Positions 25,011 through 37,596 of a stretch of DNA of 64,000 bases are shown piece by piece. A program made the translations under genes and the position numbers. Origin of the DNA: Beaufortia kweichowensis. Its lineage: Eukaryota > Chordata > Actinopteri > Cypriniformes > Gastromyzontidae. Location of the stretch: contig CM032811.1 in NCBI GenBank assembly GCA_019155185.1, forward strand, positions 6,158,075 through 6,222,074, read 5' to 3'. How positions within the stretch are numbered: position 1 is the first letter of the stretch; every line of letters starts with the position of its first letter. The notes beneath the pieces were generated by a model. The model had not been told where the DNA came from, made no database searches, and saw only the letters and a list, made by a program, of their open reading frames with translations.

Positions 25011-25438
25011 TATACTATGCATAAATGTCATCATTTGTCTGAAGCAGTTAGTGTCTGTCAAACAAAGCTGCCCAAAGGCTTTGAGCATTTGGCTGACAGA
25101 TGAGAAAATTGCCCAATTTGATCTGTGGCAGACAATGGCGCATACTGACAGTGATGTAACCAAAGTATTATCCAGACACAAAAGAAGCCAACAGGCAGAC
25201 AAAAGCTCTCCTTTAGCCTCTCTCTGCTTGTTTAATGAGCTCTAATTAGAGAGATGAGTCTGATCAAGAACCTGGACCCCCAGCGGACCCTCTTGAAATA
25301 CTCAGGCAGCAAGTATAATAATAAAACTATTAACCCTAACTTGTTGTATAGCTTTCCATATTAACAAATGCACAAAATACACTCTTCACAAAAATATGAC
25401 TGCTGTAAGGATCCAAATTCCAGATCCTTGCAAAACAT

Positions 25439-26683
25439 TTACTTAGGGTTTTTGCGGTTTTCAAGTGGCTTTAAAGAGAATTTTTGTGGAGTTTCTGTGC
25501 ACTTGCAATCACATTGATTGTTGGGTATCAAACAGGTCTCAACACAGCCTTGATGCCTCAAAGGAGCAAGATATGATGTTTGTACATGAGGGAACTGAAG
25601 ACCAGGCAGCAGGAGAACTGGAGAGACTCCACCAAATACAGTAATTGTGGTTGGTGTGTGCAGAGGGTTCAGATGATGCCTAATATAAGGAACAACATCT
25701 CTCTTATATATCTGTGTCTGTCGGATGAGATCCTGGATCTTCCCAGCCTGAACCAGACGTATATGGTACAATTGCTGGGCGGTTTGAAGTGATTCCATAA
25801 AATCTGTCAGCAGCAGTTTTCCCTCACTGAATGTTTCCCAAATAGTCTGCAATATAAAAGACAAACATTAAAATGGGACAATATGCATAAGTCTTTTTAA
25901 TCAGTTTACAAATGCACCTTTGATTGCCTTATTGATTCACTTATCTTCTCTTTATGAAGCATGTGAATCACTTGAAGGTTGAATCTTTTCTGTAGGGTTT
26001 CTGCATATGACACTAGAAATGTCAACTCTAAGACGTGTAATTACATGAATAACATGAAATAAAACAGTTTAATCTTATCAAATCTAGATCTTACCCAGTG
26101 TTTTTTGTTTGTGCCGAATAGATGAGACCAGTTGACGCATATCCTGGTGTTTTTCAGCTAACAGTAATTTGGTTTTGGTCAGATATGGCTGGTATGTTAA
26201 ATTCTGCTTTGCAAGCCAATAGTTGGAGTCCAGCAGGATTACTTTAGATCTCTGAACACCCCGTAACTACAAATAAAACCTCGTATGTTAGCAAATATCA
26301 TTCACAATAACAAACACATACCATAGAAAGTCACCCTTCATAATGTCACATCAAGTAATTGATGTACAATCCATATCTATATTAAATCGACCAGATCTAA
26401 AACACTGTTTATTTTTGTGTTAAGTATATAAAAAAGGTTTAAATCGATATTTTAAAAAAATCATGAACATGTATTAAATCGTACTGAGGAAGTTCTTAAC
26501 TCGCTGTAATTTTACCTTTAAATTGACAATGTCGCGTATCGTGTCGTCGTCCTCCAAGAGATCCAGCAGTTGAGCGCTGTTTAAACATTTCAAATAGCCC
26601 AAATTTGGCGTCGACTCCCATTCACGATACATCGCATCACGTTTACAAAGTCTTGACTGCATTGATGTGAGGTCGTGGTGCAC
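25439..26683 (-). CDS. VPS37-family ESCRT-I subunit
   Basis: ESCRT-I subunit that acts in ubiquitin-dependent sorting into multivesicular bodies and in late steps of membrane abscission. Exons on the minus strand: 26516-26683, 26095-26266, 25918-26000 and 25439-25846, all phase-compatible, giving 276 residues from the first ATG or about 260 from the internal MYREWESTP start (26635), which aligns better with VPS37D. The N-terminal part has the VPS37 pattern LNSAQLLDLLEDD, then LDSNYWLAKQNLTYQPYL, and a helical Mod(r) region ending FMESLQTAQQLYHIRLVQAG. The tail is proline- and cysteine-containing and not conserved. Which paralogue (C or D) is uncertain. The size and the human YWHAG/VPS37D proximity on 7q11.23 favour D. 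The start site is not settled. Confidence 0.8.
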
Positions 26684-28482
26684 GAAACACGATCACTGGC
26701 TCCAAAGAGACTGATTACGTAAAGATTTCCAGACTTCCATGGGGACAAACTCTCACCCCATACCGACAAACATCAATACATTACATGAAGATGTGAATAA
26801 AGCTTCAGCACCTTGGACAGCTCTGAAAGAATGAACCCGAACCTGATGAAACGTATATTGTTAATAAAGCTAATATTGTTTTAGTATTATTAGTTTTATG
26901 TATATACACTACCTACCATTCAAAAGTTTAGGATCACAATAAAAGTAAAACGTTTCTCTTGATCTTGCAAACCTTCGAGGCATATGCTTTTGTGTCTATT
27001 TAGTTTTGTAGACAAAAATATAATTGTTCAAACATACACATTTCTTTCGTTAAAAAACTAAAATTGTATTTAATGTAAATATTTTTTAAATGGATGACTT
27101 GTATACCAAATAAAGCAGCCCAGAATAGATGGGAACGATTAGTTTGGTAAGTTTTTTTAGGCAAAGAGTGACTCAACTAAAAATGCTAAAATATAACAAG
27201 CTTTGATTGATTTTGTAATTATTTTAGTCACTTTATAATTCTCATAGTTACATTTGTGTTATAGATGGGAAATAAAGTAGGTGACCCTAAATTATAAAAC
27301 CTGTTGTAAAATGGCATTTTACAATACATAAATGTAAAAACAAATATTGCAAACCCAAATCTGCAGATACAAATCTTGCATCTGTACATTTAAAAGCAAC
27401 TTGGTTTGAATCCAGCCTCATTGTATAGCAGCATGTCCCTTAGGAGATTTCGTAACACTTGATCTTCCTTCTCAAATGAGTTTGATACTTTCACCCCAAA
27501 TTGGGCATCCTGTTAAACTTTGACATCAAAAGATTTAAGAACGTAAACCCTTATCCAGTCATTTTCTCACCGCGCTGCATTAGAAATACTTGTAAACTTA
27601 ACACATAGTATTTATGTACCACATGGTGACATACCCACCAGCTCATTGATCAGTGTTTGAATCCTTTCACTGAATGCATCCAGTTAATGTAAACAGACTC
27701 TGGCTACAGATATAGCTACAGTGGACTAAATGTGCCCATACCAGTTAATCCTCTTTGGCTCAGTGATCCCTCAGTACTGAGTTCTTGTGAGACACAAAGG
27801 GTTTTGTGCCTGATGAGCAGAAGAAAGGACTATGCAAAACTATGGCTGGAAATACACACACTTGCTGCTCTGTGTAAGTAATTTACATTTACATCATTCC
27901 TGTAAGAAACCTGTAAAAGGAATAGCAAATAATGTTGCCTTGATTGAGATGTCAATCTCTTATGCAACGCTTCATCTCTGTGGTTGCGTAACAGTTTGTT
28001 GCTTATTCCTGTAAGAATTTAATATTTTATAACCAAATGTGTTTGCTTTTTAATATTTAACAGACATGATGTTATAAAGTTGTTGTATTGTTTCTTTACC
28101 AATGTGAGGTTTTATGTGAAAATGTTATTACAAATTCAATCTTTTTTATCTTTGTGTATATATATATTTATTTAAGAGATGAAATACTGTACAGATGGTG
28201 CCATTATGGTTTGTGTGCATTGGTACGTCCTTGAAATATGTCTTAAAATGTTATTCAACTCCACAACTTTTGTTGTCAAAAAGAAAACAATGTCACAAGT
28301 TTAAGCAGATTGTACTGTTTCCAATCAAATAGCTGTGAATGTGCATGTTATTGCTTCAGTTATTGTTAAATCCTTCTCTGATATTAAAGATTCTCATGGA
28401 CCCTCTGAATAACACTGAAAACCGTGAAGTCCATTGAGATGTTTACTGTGATATAAGCAGCTCAGACCGAAGCAGGACAGAT
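26684..28482. other. Spacer between the VPS37 gene and CAMKK1
   Basis: No convincing coding sequence. A common fish interspersed element, recognised by taccattcaaaagtttagga, starts near 26915. The stretch around 27800-27870 resembles a 5' UTR exon ending in a GTAAGT donor (near 27873) and could belong to CAMKK1, but this is a guess. Confidence 0.5.
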
Positions 28483-31400
28483 ATGAGTGCTGACACAGCC
28501 AACCGACTGGATCTGGACCCCGATTACCATGCAGAACTGTCCGACATGGTGGCAGCCATGAATGTGGCCGCCAACCGGCTGACCCCACCCAACGGCTACA
28601 GGACCACTCCACATCGCCTCAATCTCTCGGATCGCAAGTTGTCGTTGCAGGAGCGATCGAGTTTCCCGAGGATAGCCAGGAGACCCACTATTGAATCCAA
28701 GCGGGTGTCTATATCTGATGGTGATGTGAGTTGGACATGAGATTTTATACATCAGTAGGTTAATTCATCATTAAGGTGATGTCAGTTCAGACCATCAATA
28801 GGCAGTATCCAGCAAAACCACGGTAAGCTTGTGGCATTAATGTCTGTCTCTCTCCACAGGACTGTGTTCAGCTCAACCAGTATAAATTAAAGAATGAGAT
28901 AGGGAAGGTGAGTGTTTGTACTTACAAATTCAAATAGTTTCATTTATTTTGATTGGTCGGTTTGTATGTGATTGATTGGCACCCTTTCTTCGTTTACCCA
29001 GGGTTCATACGGTGTGGTCAAATTAGCATATAATGAAGATGATGACCAATACTATGTAAGCAAATATTTACAGAAATGAAAATTTCTTAATTTTCTAACA
29101 TAACATACTGTATGAAACATCATAATATAATATTTATTATAGGCTATGAAGCTGGTATCCAAAAAGAAGCTAATGAAGCAGTTTGGATTCACAAGTAAAC
29201 AATAAGCATACAGTGTATCAGTATTGTTAATGATTTTGCTTATTTGCAACTGAAGTTAATGTTGTGTAATGGCTTTGTAGGGCGTCCTCCTTCTAGAGAA
29301 TCTAATGGATCACAAGAGAATCTTTTAAAGCCTTTTGGCCTATTGGACCGAATATATCAAGAAATTGCTATCTTGAAGAAACTTGACCATCTTAATGTTG
29401 TTAAATTAGTTGAGGTAAGCGCTATACAGTCCATAAAGGAATAATTCACTCATCAATGAAAATTCCTTCATCATTTATTCACCCTCATGTGATCCCAAAC
29501 CTGTATGACTTCTGCAGAACACAAAAAAAGATATTTTGAACAACACTGACCCCCATTGACTTCCATTGTATGGACACAAAGAGACATTTCTCAGAATATC
29601 TTCTGTTGTGTTACAAAAGTCATATACAGATTTTGAACGACATAAGGGTAAATAAATGATTACAGACTTTTTGGGGTGAACTATCCCTTTAACAAAACAT
29701 TACTGTAAGTATTGATGTAATGTGCATCATGACATTATCTGATTACTGATATTTACCTGAAGGTTCTTGATGATCCTGCAGAGGATAACCTGCACTTGGG
29801 TAAGTCATTCTAATAATCAGAAAATTATATACTACAGCTATTATATACTGTTTTTTACCATGCGGTTTTTATTTTTCTGTTTATTCTGTGATTTCTTTCA
29901 GTCTTTGAGTTGGTACAAAAAGGGTGAGTATTTGTAGCTTGACCATTACTATACTCATTCAGTTTTTCTTTAGTGTGTTTTTAGTCATAATTTTTGCTTG
30001 GTCCTAGTCCAGTAATGGAGATCCCTACAGACAATCCTCTAATAGAAGACATGGCCCGTTTCTACTTCAGAGATGTGATACTGGGAATTGAATACTGTAA
30101 GTTACTGTATTGAAGGATATTTTAAGAAGTTGCTTCATAGAAAGACATGCAGCTAATTTATCCATGTTTTTTTTAGTGCACTATCATAAAATTATTCACA
30201 GAGACATAAAACCTTCCAATCTGTTGCTGGGGGATGATGGGCACATAAAGATAGCAGATTTTGGTGTCAGTAATGAGTTTGAGGGTCGTGACGCCCTCCT
30301 GTCGAATAGCGCAGGAACACCAGCCTTCATGGCCCCTGAAACTCTGACTGACCAGGAGCAGAGATTCAGCGGCAGGGTAGGAGAATCCCTGAAACACTAA
30401 CAACATTCTTGGTAATAAAATGATGAAGATGTTGATTCTTTTAGATATGACCAGTTTTTCAATTCTCATTGGTTTCAGGCTTTAGACATATGGGCAATGG
30501 GAGTAACGTTATTCTGTTTCATCTTCGGAAAGGTGAGACCTTTTAAAAATAAAATGTGGTTTTACAGGCATCTGTGTAACTAAGTACAACTTTATTAATA
30601 TTTTGTTGTGCAGTGTCCCTTTCGTGATGATTACATCTTAGGCCTGCATGAGAAGATCAGGACAATGCCAGTGGAGTTCCCAGACAAGTGAGTCATCAAT
30701 TATTCCAGAGCGCAGTGTAATACATCACAAAAACACCAAGATTATTACAGTACAAACAAACAAACAAATAAACAAAAACACAATTTTTCTTCATATTTTT
30801 AAAAATTCATTTGCACATTATTAAACACACTTGAAATTACTTGACAAGTGCAGTTGTCAAGTTTGTGCATTACAAAGACATTAATGGTCTTATTTACATA
30901 ATTGCATAATATACAGTATACAGTATATAATGTTCATAAAGAATTTATTTTTTCTTTTGTATTGTTTTCTCAGGCCAGAGATCAATGAGGGACTGAAAGA
31001 TCTCATCATTAGAATGCTGGATAAAGTCCCTGAAACCAGAATCACACTACCAGAAATAAAGGTGAAATGACAATGTTGAGAAGAGTGTGTTATTGTCGCA
31101 TGTAACTTTATAAAAGGTTTCAATAAGTCTTTGTATTCCTGCCAGTTGCATTCATGGGTAACATTGGATGGTACTGATCTATTGCCTCTGGAAGAGGAAC
31201 ATTGTACAGTGGTGGAGGTCACAGCAGAAGACGTCAAGAACTCTGTGAAACTCGTTCCTAGTCTGTCCACTGTGGTGAGTAACTCTCAAAATCACTTCCC
31301 AGTAATATGACCAGTTTCAAATGATTATTCACCAAATCCAAAATGTCCCAAAGTTTTGGTAAGGCAGCTTAAACAATTCTTGCTCAATATGTTATGAATC

Positions 31401-32142
31401 AGCAACACATCAAATGTTTTAGTAACAAGAGGGTTACGTACATGAATAACAAGAGGAATTTTATTAGTGAATGAACTATTCTTTTAACTCAGTTCTATTC
31501 TATTCTACCATACAACAAAAAATAACTGTGACAACGAAAACAGCAGAAAATAAAGCAGAAAACAACAAAACAATAAAAAAAATCCTACAGTATAACAGTA
31601 ACATTATAATTTATTTATGCTGCAATACATGATAAGAGCCGGCAAACTTTTAACAAATTCTCTAATATAAAACTTTGTTCAGTTTTATTGTTTTATTATA
31701 CACTGTATTTCTATACCTGTTAAGATCCTGGTGAAATCCATGTTGCGAAAGCGTTCCTTCAGTAACCCTTTTGAGGGTCGCAGACAGGGCAGGTCCATGT
31801 CGGCCCCTGGAGGTCTGACTCTGTAAGTCAAGAATACAAACTCACTGCCTCCACTTTATCCTGCTGTATGCTGATGTTTATAATATCTGATATTTTGCTC
31901 TTTATCATCTTCTCTCTCAATCATTTCTTCAGGGATATGTCAATGTTTCGACCATTAAGGTAACTGTTAATATTCAGTTCATAATAATCAATGAAGTATT
32001 ATAAATGACTGGTGATTTTGTATTGTGTGTGATAGATGTTTATATGATGTTGGTTTATCGGTCCTACAGCAGGGGAAGTAACAGTGTTGGCAGCAGAGAA
32101 GGAGAACTGGAGAATCTTATCGAGGATGAAACGTTTTCATGA
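28483..32142 (+). CDS. camkk1: Calcium/calmodulin-dependent protein kinase kinase 1-like
   Basis: Cytosolic Ser/Thr kinase that, when bound by Ca2+/calmodulin, phosphorylates the activation loops of CaMKI and CaMKIV and can act on AKT. About 473 residues over 15 or so exons, beginning 28483-28725, 28860-28907, 29002-29055, 29143-29194 and 29281-29414, and ending 32142. The glycine loop GKGSYGVV, the Lys in AMKL (about residue 118), the CAMKK-specific Arg/Pro-rich insert (RRPPSRESNGS), HRDIKPSN, ADFGVSNEFEG and AGTPAFMAPE are all present. The autoinhibitory and calmodulin-binding part reads ILVKSMLRKRSF followed by RSMSAPG. These tail residues fit CAMKK1 better than CAMKK2. It is slightly shorter than the human 505. 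No damage is seen. Confidence 0.93.
29436..29692. repeat. Cyprinid MITE ('agttcaccc' family) in a CAMKK1 intron
   Basis: It begins ggaataattcactcatcaat, includes accctcatgtgatcccaaacc, and ends ttttggggtgaactatccct. The same family occurs near 4.9 and 24.8 kb. Confidence 0.8.
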
Positions 32143-34109
32143 GTTTGCAAATACTTGTATAAATGGGTCCAATTGTACGATTGAGAAATTGTTTGTATGT
32201 GCATCTGCAATGGATTGCGTTGGATATTGCCATGCTGTGTTAACATTAAATGCTATAAACATAGACATTTTAAAGCATCTCTAAAAAACACGGAGCATCC
32301 AAAACAAAAACTTGAAAGTTGTGTTTTATGGCAGTTAAGTTAAGTTTGCATTTTAGTGCCAAATGTAAAGTCTGCAATGTAAGACATTTTGGTTTAAGAT
32401 ATTTTGACAGGATATAGAGTTGTCCTAATAGACATCTGTGCCCATTATGACAAGCAACACTGGCAACAAACAACAATCACTATAATAATGCATTAGCTGT
32501 TTAAAGTCTGCTGTATTTAATGATGTACAAAAGATGTACTTATATTTTTGCTGTTTTGTGCGTTTTCTGTGCAGTTTATTTTCTCCTCTGGATAACAGAA
32601 TGTTCTGTTTGTAGCAAGAGTCCTTAAATATTTAATGTTGTTTTGCACTATTCTGTGGGTTTCTCATTCTTTCATTTTCATTCTATTAAAATGATAGAGT
32701 TGGTAATGTCATTCTAAAAGAAAAATTAAATATTTAGAAGAAAGTGATAGTGTTGACAGATTTTTTTTCATTCCAAAAGAAACAACCTTATATTTGCACT
32801 ACAGTGACCCCCTGAGGATGCTCTGTGAATAACACAAACAACCCCAAGTCATTTGTATTTATAACTTATAGTATTACAGAATTAGAGCTCCATTATAACC
32901 TTATATTATATAACAGACATGTCTACATAGTGAAGTTCACTGTTATTTATGTTATAATGACTTCACTTTGAATATATGGTCAATAATCTTAATATAATTA
33001 GAAATGCATTTTCAGATAACATTACAGTAGCAATCGTATTATTGTCAGTTGACTCTAACAGCATTGTTCTGAAAGTAAATTATATCAGGCATCTAAAGTG
33101 TTTATATCTGCTATGGTGCATTAATTGTCAGTAAAATATTCAGTGGATATATTAGACTATATAAAGCTACGTAACACAACAGAACAATTTATGGCACAGA
33201 TTCATGATTTACAGTTACGGTAAATGTAAATAAATGATGAGTAAATAAATGTAAGTAAATAAGTAAGTAAATAAATGTAGATAAAGGACAAATTAGTCAT
33301 TTGCAGATATACACTTACTTTATATTACTAGAATTTGTTCACTTTTTCATTCACATTAAATGTATTCAATGTTTCATTGGTTGTGACTGTCACAGGAGTT
33401 GCAGGTATGTTCTCTAAATCTGAATCTGAGAGGAGGTTTAGGATTGGAGTGGATAATGAAAGAAAATGGGCCATTGGATTTTACAATGTGGCTTTTTATA
33501 TCAGCCTCATGGGTAATTCAGGACGCAGGATGCAAGCACTTTTTTTTCATATTTACACTCCTGCTTTGTGGTATCTCTAGTATTGAGTATTCTTGAGTAT
33601 CAAAAAACTCGAAATACACAACATCAAAACTTAAAAAAAGATGTCGAAAACCTTTCTTAGATATTTTTGCATATTTAGTGTTTATATAATAATATCAATT
33701 TTATATGTGCATTGGCTTGTTTCTGGCCCTGGGCCTGTTTGTCCAGTGTAATCCATCCTTACATCTATGATGGGCAACTTATATAATGTCATTTGAAATT
33801 TCAGCCTAACAGGTTTATTTGTCAATGGCAGAACACTAGTAAAATCTTATGTAAATAAGCATATGGTAAGCATTCATGTGCTTCCCTGCTGTCATTATTT
33901 ACTGGGTGGACACCAAGTTAGCATTGGCTCAATGGCAACAACTGGTAATAACCGCAATAACCAGCATATTTTCCCTTCGAACTAATTCTATTTATGTAAT
34001 ATTTAGGGAATAAGGGCAGGATTAAGATCAATAATCTCACCTGAAGTGTGAAATATACAAATGTCAGTTGGGTCTTACAGTAAAATTGATATATCATGGT
34101 AACAGTGGC

Positions 34110-34440
34110 ATGTGTAATGATCCCTGTCCGTGTCTCTCTGGTCCCTGTCTTGTCCCTGCTCCCTCTTCTAGACATTTTCATCTTTGAACTCAATTTCCTA
34201 TAATCCTTTGCATTGTCTCATTGCCTACTCCTGTGTCTTGTTACCCCTGATTGTCTTCCCTTGTTATCATTTGTATAAATAGCCCTCGTGTGTTAGTTCT
34301 GTTTTGTTGGCCGTTGAATGTTCAGTGTAGTATGTTTTCCTGGTTTCCTGGTCCTCGTAGATTTGCTAATTAAAACCATTGTTTGCTGCATTTGGATCCT
34401 CTCTGCCTCTTCACTCCTGCACATCACTACAGCATGGGTC
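34110..34440. repeat. Teleost interspersed repeat (ccctgtc..ttaaaacc type)
   Basis: Pyrimidine-rich text (ctctggtccctgtcttgtcc), then ttgtataaatagccctcgtg and a tail with gctaattaaaaccattgttt. I know this layout as a common fish interspersed element; its class is uncertain. Confidence 0.5.
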
Positions 34441-36973
34441 AATCCTTATAATTACACCAAAGTACCTGTTATGAATGCACACTTTCATTCATAGTAAGTA
34501 ATAGACACAACATGTTTAAATGTATTGAGGGGTTGTATATCAGTTTATTGAACAATGAATAAGTGCTGTCAGGAAACAAGGTATCAGGAACTAATCAAAT
34601 TTTCATTTTATTTGTTTAATTCTGAATTTACTACATGGTATATGTTGCTATACGAATGATTTTTTTTTTACGAATGATTTAGCCATCATAATCAATGTGG
34701 TTTATGGAGACATATGAAGACATTTTGGTTTTATTTCACATAAATTCTTCATATTTAGATAATGATGTCTGTGTTAACCCTTCTAGAAAAACCGTATGTA
34801 TTGCACAATTGCACAATATAAATTTCACATGTGATCAGGTTTTTTGCAGATGTGAATTTAATGTAGCTTTTCTGTAAGGGAATTAATATTCTTTCTTTAT
34901 CCATCGACAATTAAACTATTATATGTGAGCAGAGAAAGGTATGTATTACATCTTATACTTTCAATACCCAACCGTACTTTCAATATATTCACTATAAATA
35001 CATTCATTTAAATATAAATTCATCATCTGAATAGAAATCAATGTTGTTGCATATACAAATTGCATTGTGATCTACACTGGTGAATCTTTAGTTAGGTAAC
35101 CTTATCTTAATATTGTATCCAGGGCAAAGGTATTATAAATATGATCAATATAATAAAGCTTTATCTTGCATCCGATGATAATGTAGCAGAAAATGAAGGT
35201 TTGCTGTTGGTGTCTACATGATAAAGTCCCAGTGTGAACAGGGAGAGACAGGTTTCCCTTGAATTTTAATGCCGTCTCTGGTGCTGTACTGATGTTTATC
35301 TCTTTGCAGGTTGTTCTAGATGTCTGAACAGTGTCAATAGGAAAGGGATAGGATGCTTTTCTCGAGCCCTAGCAACATGCACAGGATTGGTGGATATGAC
35401 AGTTTACTGTGCCTGCTATTGGCTGCTGCTGTGGACCATTTTGAGCACAGAAATTCATCTCTTGCTCTACTGGGTATAGGTTGCCGTAGTAATCTGCAGC
35501 AGAATGCTAAGAGATCTTGCATTTTTGCATCTACAGTGCATCTGTCTGATTTTACAGATAATCAAATGATAGAAAAGCTAAATGTAAATGCAAAAGTTTG
35601 TAGTTTTAGATATTACTCATGCAATGCTTCTTGCAATGCATTTGGCAAATGGTTACATAATTACTCACGCACATATAGATAATTAATTTAGATGGATGAA
35701 AGGCATGCAGAATAGTCACATGACCTTCAAATGAAGAAAGTCAACCATTTCTTTCTGCTAACCTACATATCAAGGCATTTCTGGAACGCATGCATATACT
35801 CAAAGCCAATAATACTAGTCTTATCGAGTCACATTTCTTCTAGCAAGCACTTTATTATATGGTAGAGAGGCAAGTTGTGCAATGCAGTGGTGAACACTGA
35901 TCACAGATTGTAGGTGCACTGCAGAGAAAGACCATTTGGTCTTCTTGAATTCACCATGGGGTGTGAAACCTGTTGACAGGTTTGTGCTTTTATAGAAAGC
36001 AATTGACAAGAAAATACAATGAAATAAACCTCGCCAATACAGAGCTGAGTTTAATTCAGCATTTTCTTTGTCGAATTAAATAATGGCAGAACAATACACA
36101 TGACCAACACGGACACCATGCATCTATGACTACTTGAGATCTTTTTTTCTTTTTATTGTTATAATTATTTTGGCTCTTGTGCAACTGCTACATAATTATT
36201 CACATTCAAGATAGTTGTCACCCAGGAGACAGCTGAAAGTAAAAAAGAAAAGAAACAAAAGGCAAGTAATTGAATTGAAAAATACTGCCGATAACAATTT
36301 ATGGTCCATGTTCTGAATCTGTAACAGAAACACTGATTCGGTAACTTCAACCACATGTGTTCAATGTGCATAATATGACAAGCACTCATATATTGTTCAG
36401 AGAGCAAAAACGTTGCTTAACAATGTCATGGTTACAGTTTACCAAGAAAAACACTAGTACATTAATCGATCAGTAGTGTTTTCCCCAAGTCAGTTTATAA
36501 AGCTAAAGAAAGAAACATTCCACGTCACAACAGCGACGCCCATAACAGATCAATTTATTGTTAACAATCACAATTTTGGAATAGCAAATCGAAACAAAAC
36601 CTGATAAATTATAAATAAACAATATGAAGCCAGTTTACTTTTCAATGATAGTAATACATAACATCCAAGATATAAGTTAATAAAGTCAAGCTATTGTATA
36701 AATACATCACCAGCATGCACAATATTGAATCATTGATAGTATCATTGTAATTATCTTACACTGACAAAACAGTATACTTGGCAAGTGCAAAAATAAATTA
36801 AACACAGAAGTAAACCACAAACTTTGAAGCTGCAATATTTTTCCTATTTTCTTTTTTTCATTTTTTTAACAGACCTGTTTCTTCTCTTTTAATCTGTTCT
36901 TGAAAAACTGAATGGTTCCAGTATTATCGGGGTACGATTATATTCATTTTGTTAAAGCATCTGCACTTTATTT

Positions 36974-37037
36974 AGTTCACATTTATTTGTATAGCGCTTT
37001 TCACAATACTTATTGTTTCAAATCAGCTTGGCGGAAG
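36974..37037. repeat. Fragment of a common fish repeat ('tatagcgcttttcac')
   Basis: The core atttatttgtatagcgcttt followed by tcacaatacttattgtttca is a widespread cyprinid repeat fragment. It lies in the probable 3' UTR of the 14-3-3 gene. Confidence 0.55.
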
Positions 37038-37596
37038 ATGCATATTTCTACATTATATTTAATAGAACTTTATTAAATAATTTTTTTAATTGATCGTGGG
37101 TTATAAGCCTTAATGTAGAATTGTGTTTACTTACCAAATACAGGAAAATTTTACTGAATCAATGCTTGCCTAATACTGGAACCATTCCAAACTAAATGTT
37201 CTCTTTCCAATGCCGTTTATACGCACCTACCCCTCTTTTTAAAATGCTTTTCTACTACCCGAAACATAAATAAGCAGCATCTCTTTGAAATACATCAGTC
37301 CATATGCCAGTGTGAGGCTGCCATTCCAAACCAACAACGACCACTTCCGGCTCATTGACTGACATTTCAGTGCTTTTGGCAAATGTCAAAGATAACCAAG
37401 AAGAGGGAGGCCCATTCAACTATATATATTTCTGTATATATTCAAACTAGGACTTCAGCCCCCCCTTTACCACCCTTGATATTTTTTCTTTTAACTCGTG
37501 GAAAAATAAAGAACTGCTGCCGCAGAGGAAACCATGGCAAAAGCCGCTGCCAAAGTCCACCAGCCATTTTGTGTTTCTAAATAGAGAGGTCTGCGT

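Larger units (their letters stand above)
32143..37596. other. Intergenic region between CAMKK1 and the 14-3-3 gamma gene
   Basis: The first few hundred bases are the CAMKK1 3' UTR, and roughly 36.0-37.6 kb is the expected long 3' UTR of the convergent 14-3-3 gene. In between I see AT-rich DNA, a short (gtaaataaat) simple repeat near 33225-33285, and repeats listed separately. An unexplained ORF lies at 35.3-35.7 kb. No gene is recognised. Confidence 0.5.
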
